The notes beneath the pieces were generated by a model that saw only the letters and a list, made by a program, of their open reading frames with translations, had not been told where the DNA came from and searched no databases. Of a stretch of DNA of 6,658 nucleotides, positions 6,353 through 6,658 are shown piece by piece. This DNA is from an uncultured Slackia sp. Lineage in GTDB: Bacteria; Actinomycetota; Coriobacteriia; Coriobacteriales; Eggerthellaceae. The position numbers and the translations under genes are program-made. The stretch is taken from positions 1 through 6,658 of the forward strand of contig CAKUEV010000103.1 of assembly GCA_934646845.1 (NCBI GenBank), read 5' to 3'. Each line of letters begins with the position of its first letter. Position 1 is the stretch's first letter.

Positions 6353-6373
6353 CACCCTCGCGAATGGAACAAT

Positions 6374-6404
6374 GGGGCAGGGGTTTATCCCCCTGTCCCT
6401 TTTT
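6374..6404 (+). terminator. intrinsic terminator (hairpin 2)
   Basis: GGGGCAGGGG (6374-6383) pairs with CCCCTGTCCC (6390-6399) through ten pairs, one of them G-T, with a 6-nt loop and TTTTT at 6400-6404. A GC stem followed by five T's is the textbook form, so this is probably a backup to hairpin 1. Confidence 0.85.
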
Positions 6405-6416
6405 GATGCAGGGGAG

Positions 6417-6447
6417 CTGCTAAACGCTCGTAGCATTGAGCAGGTTT
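6417..6447 (+). terminator. degenerate hairpin 3, related to hairpin 1
   Basis: CTGCTAAACGCT (6417-6428) pairs with AGCATTGAGCAG (6432-6443) with two mismatches around a CGT loop, followed by TTT (6445-6447). Its pattern CTGxTAAAxGCTCG...CAGGTTT matches hairpin 1, so it looks like an older, decayed duplicate. Termination activity is doubtful. Confidence 0.45.
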
Positions 6448-6557
6448 CTGGCTGATTCGATGTGGGGCGCGGCCGATGGGTTGGAGCGCGCATTTAACGG
6501 GCGCCGCCAGCGTTCTTGCGCTACCATGGGCGCACGCACTCGTCGGAAGGCCCGCCC

Positions 6558-6658
6558 ATGAAACTCCAACAGCTCGTTTACGTCACGAAAGTCGCGGAAT
6601 GCGGCAGCATTACCGAGGCCGCGCGCAGGCTGTACGTTTCGCAGCCTTCTATCACGAG
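6558..6658 (+). CDS. LysR-family transcriptional regulator, N-terminal fragment
   Basis: Only the first 33 codons lie in the window, and the gene runs off the right edge. The reading starts MKLQQLVYVTKVAECGSITE and continues AARRLYVSQPSIT, the classic LysR winged helix-turn-helix: the hydrophobic first helix, then GSITEAARRLYVSQPSIT (16-33) as the helix-turn-recognition helix. The start is ATG at 6558, with GGAAGG (6545-6550) seven bases before it. TACCAT at 6522-6527 could be a -10 box, but I see no -35. The three hairpins upstream insulate it from the EF-G gene, so it should be transcribed independently. The effector domain is not visible, so its target and ligand are unknown. It could act on genes to its right. 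Confidence 0.9.
   Translation, partial: MKLQQLVYVTKVAECGSITEAARRLYVSQPSIT

Overview
This is a GC-rich chromosomal segment from what looks like an anaerobic actinobacterium, probably of the Coriobacteriia (Eggerthellaceae-like). That placement is an inference from protein style: a BilS-like flavodoxin, a short ThiC, an EF-G paralogue and a LysR-type regulator. No rRNA or other phylogenetic marker is present. I see no mobile element, CRISPR array, tRNA or prophage gene.

Layout. Positions 1-539 hold no convincing gene but contain degenerate tandem repeats and small inverted repeats. A flavodoxin-like protein follows (540-1322, +). It carries an unusual low-complexity insertion of about 84 residues, and its 3' end lies in a 46-bp sequence repeated three times (1277-1414). 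A 14-bp perfect stem-loop (1430-1463) separates it from the convergent gene thiC (1689-2996, -), which makes the pyrimidine precursor of thiamine. The 271-bp gap upstream of thiC is shared with a divergently transcribed NTF2/SnoaL-fold protein (3268-3846, +). This gap holds a candidate thiC -10 box, a hairpin and a short palindrome, but no TPP riboswitch that I can recognise. The next gap (3847-4227) carries four copies of a 31-32-bp repeat with internal inverted arms, then a weak promoter for a full-length EF-G paralogue (4228-6303, +). Three hairpins follow the EF-G gene, two of them with good T-tails. The window ends inside the N-terminal helix-turn-helix of a LysR-family regulator (6558 onward, +).

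How the genes relate. They do not form one operon. Each complete gene has its own leader or sits convergent or divergent to its neighbour, and I infer no shared pathway. The most unusual material is the repeat content: the in-frame insertion in the flavodoxin, the tandem copies of its C-terminal coding end, and the hairpin-forming intergenic repeats. I did not find a convincing new multi-gene system.
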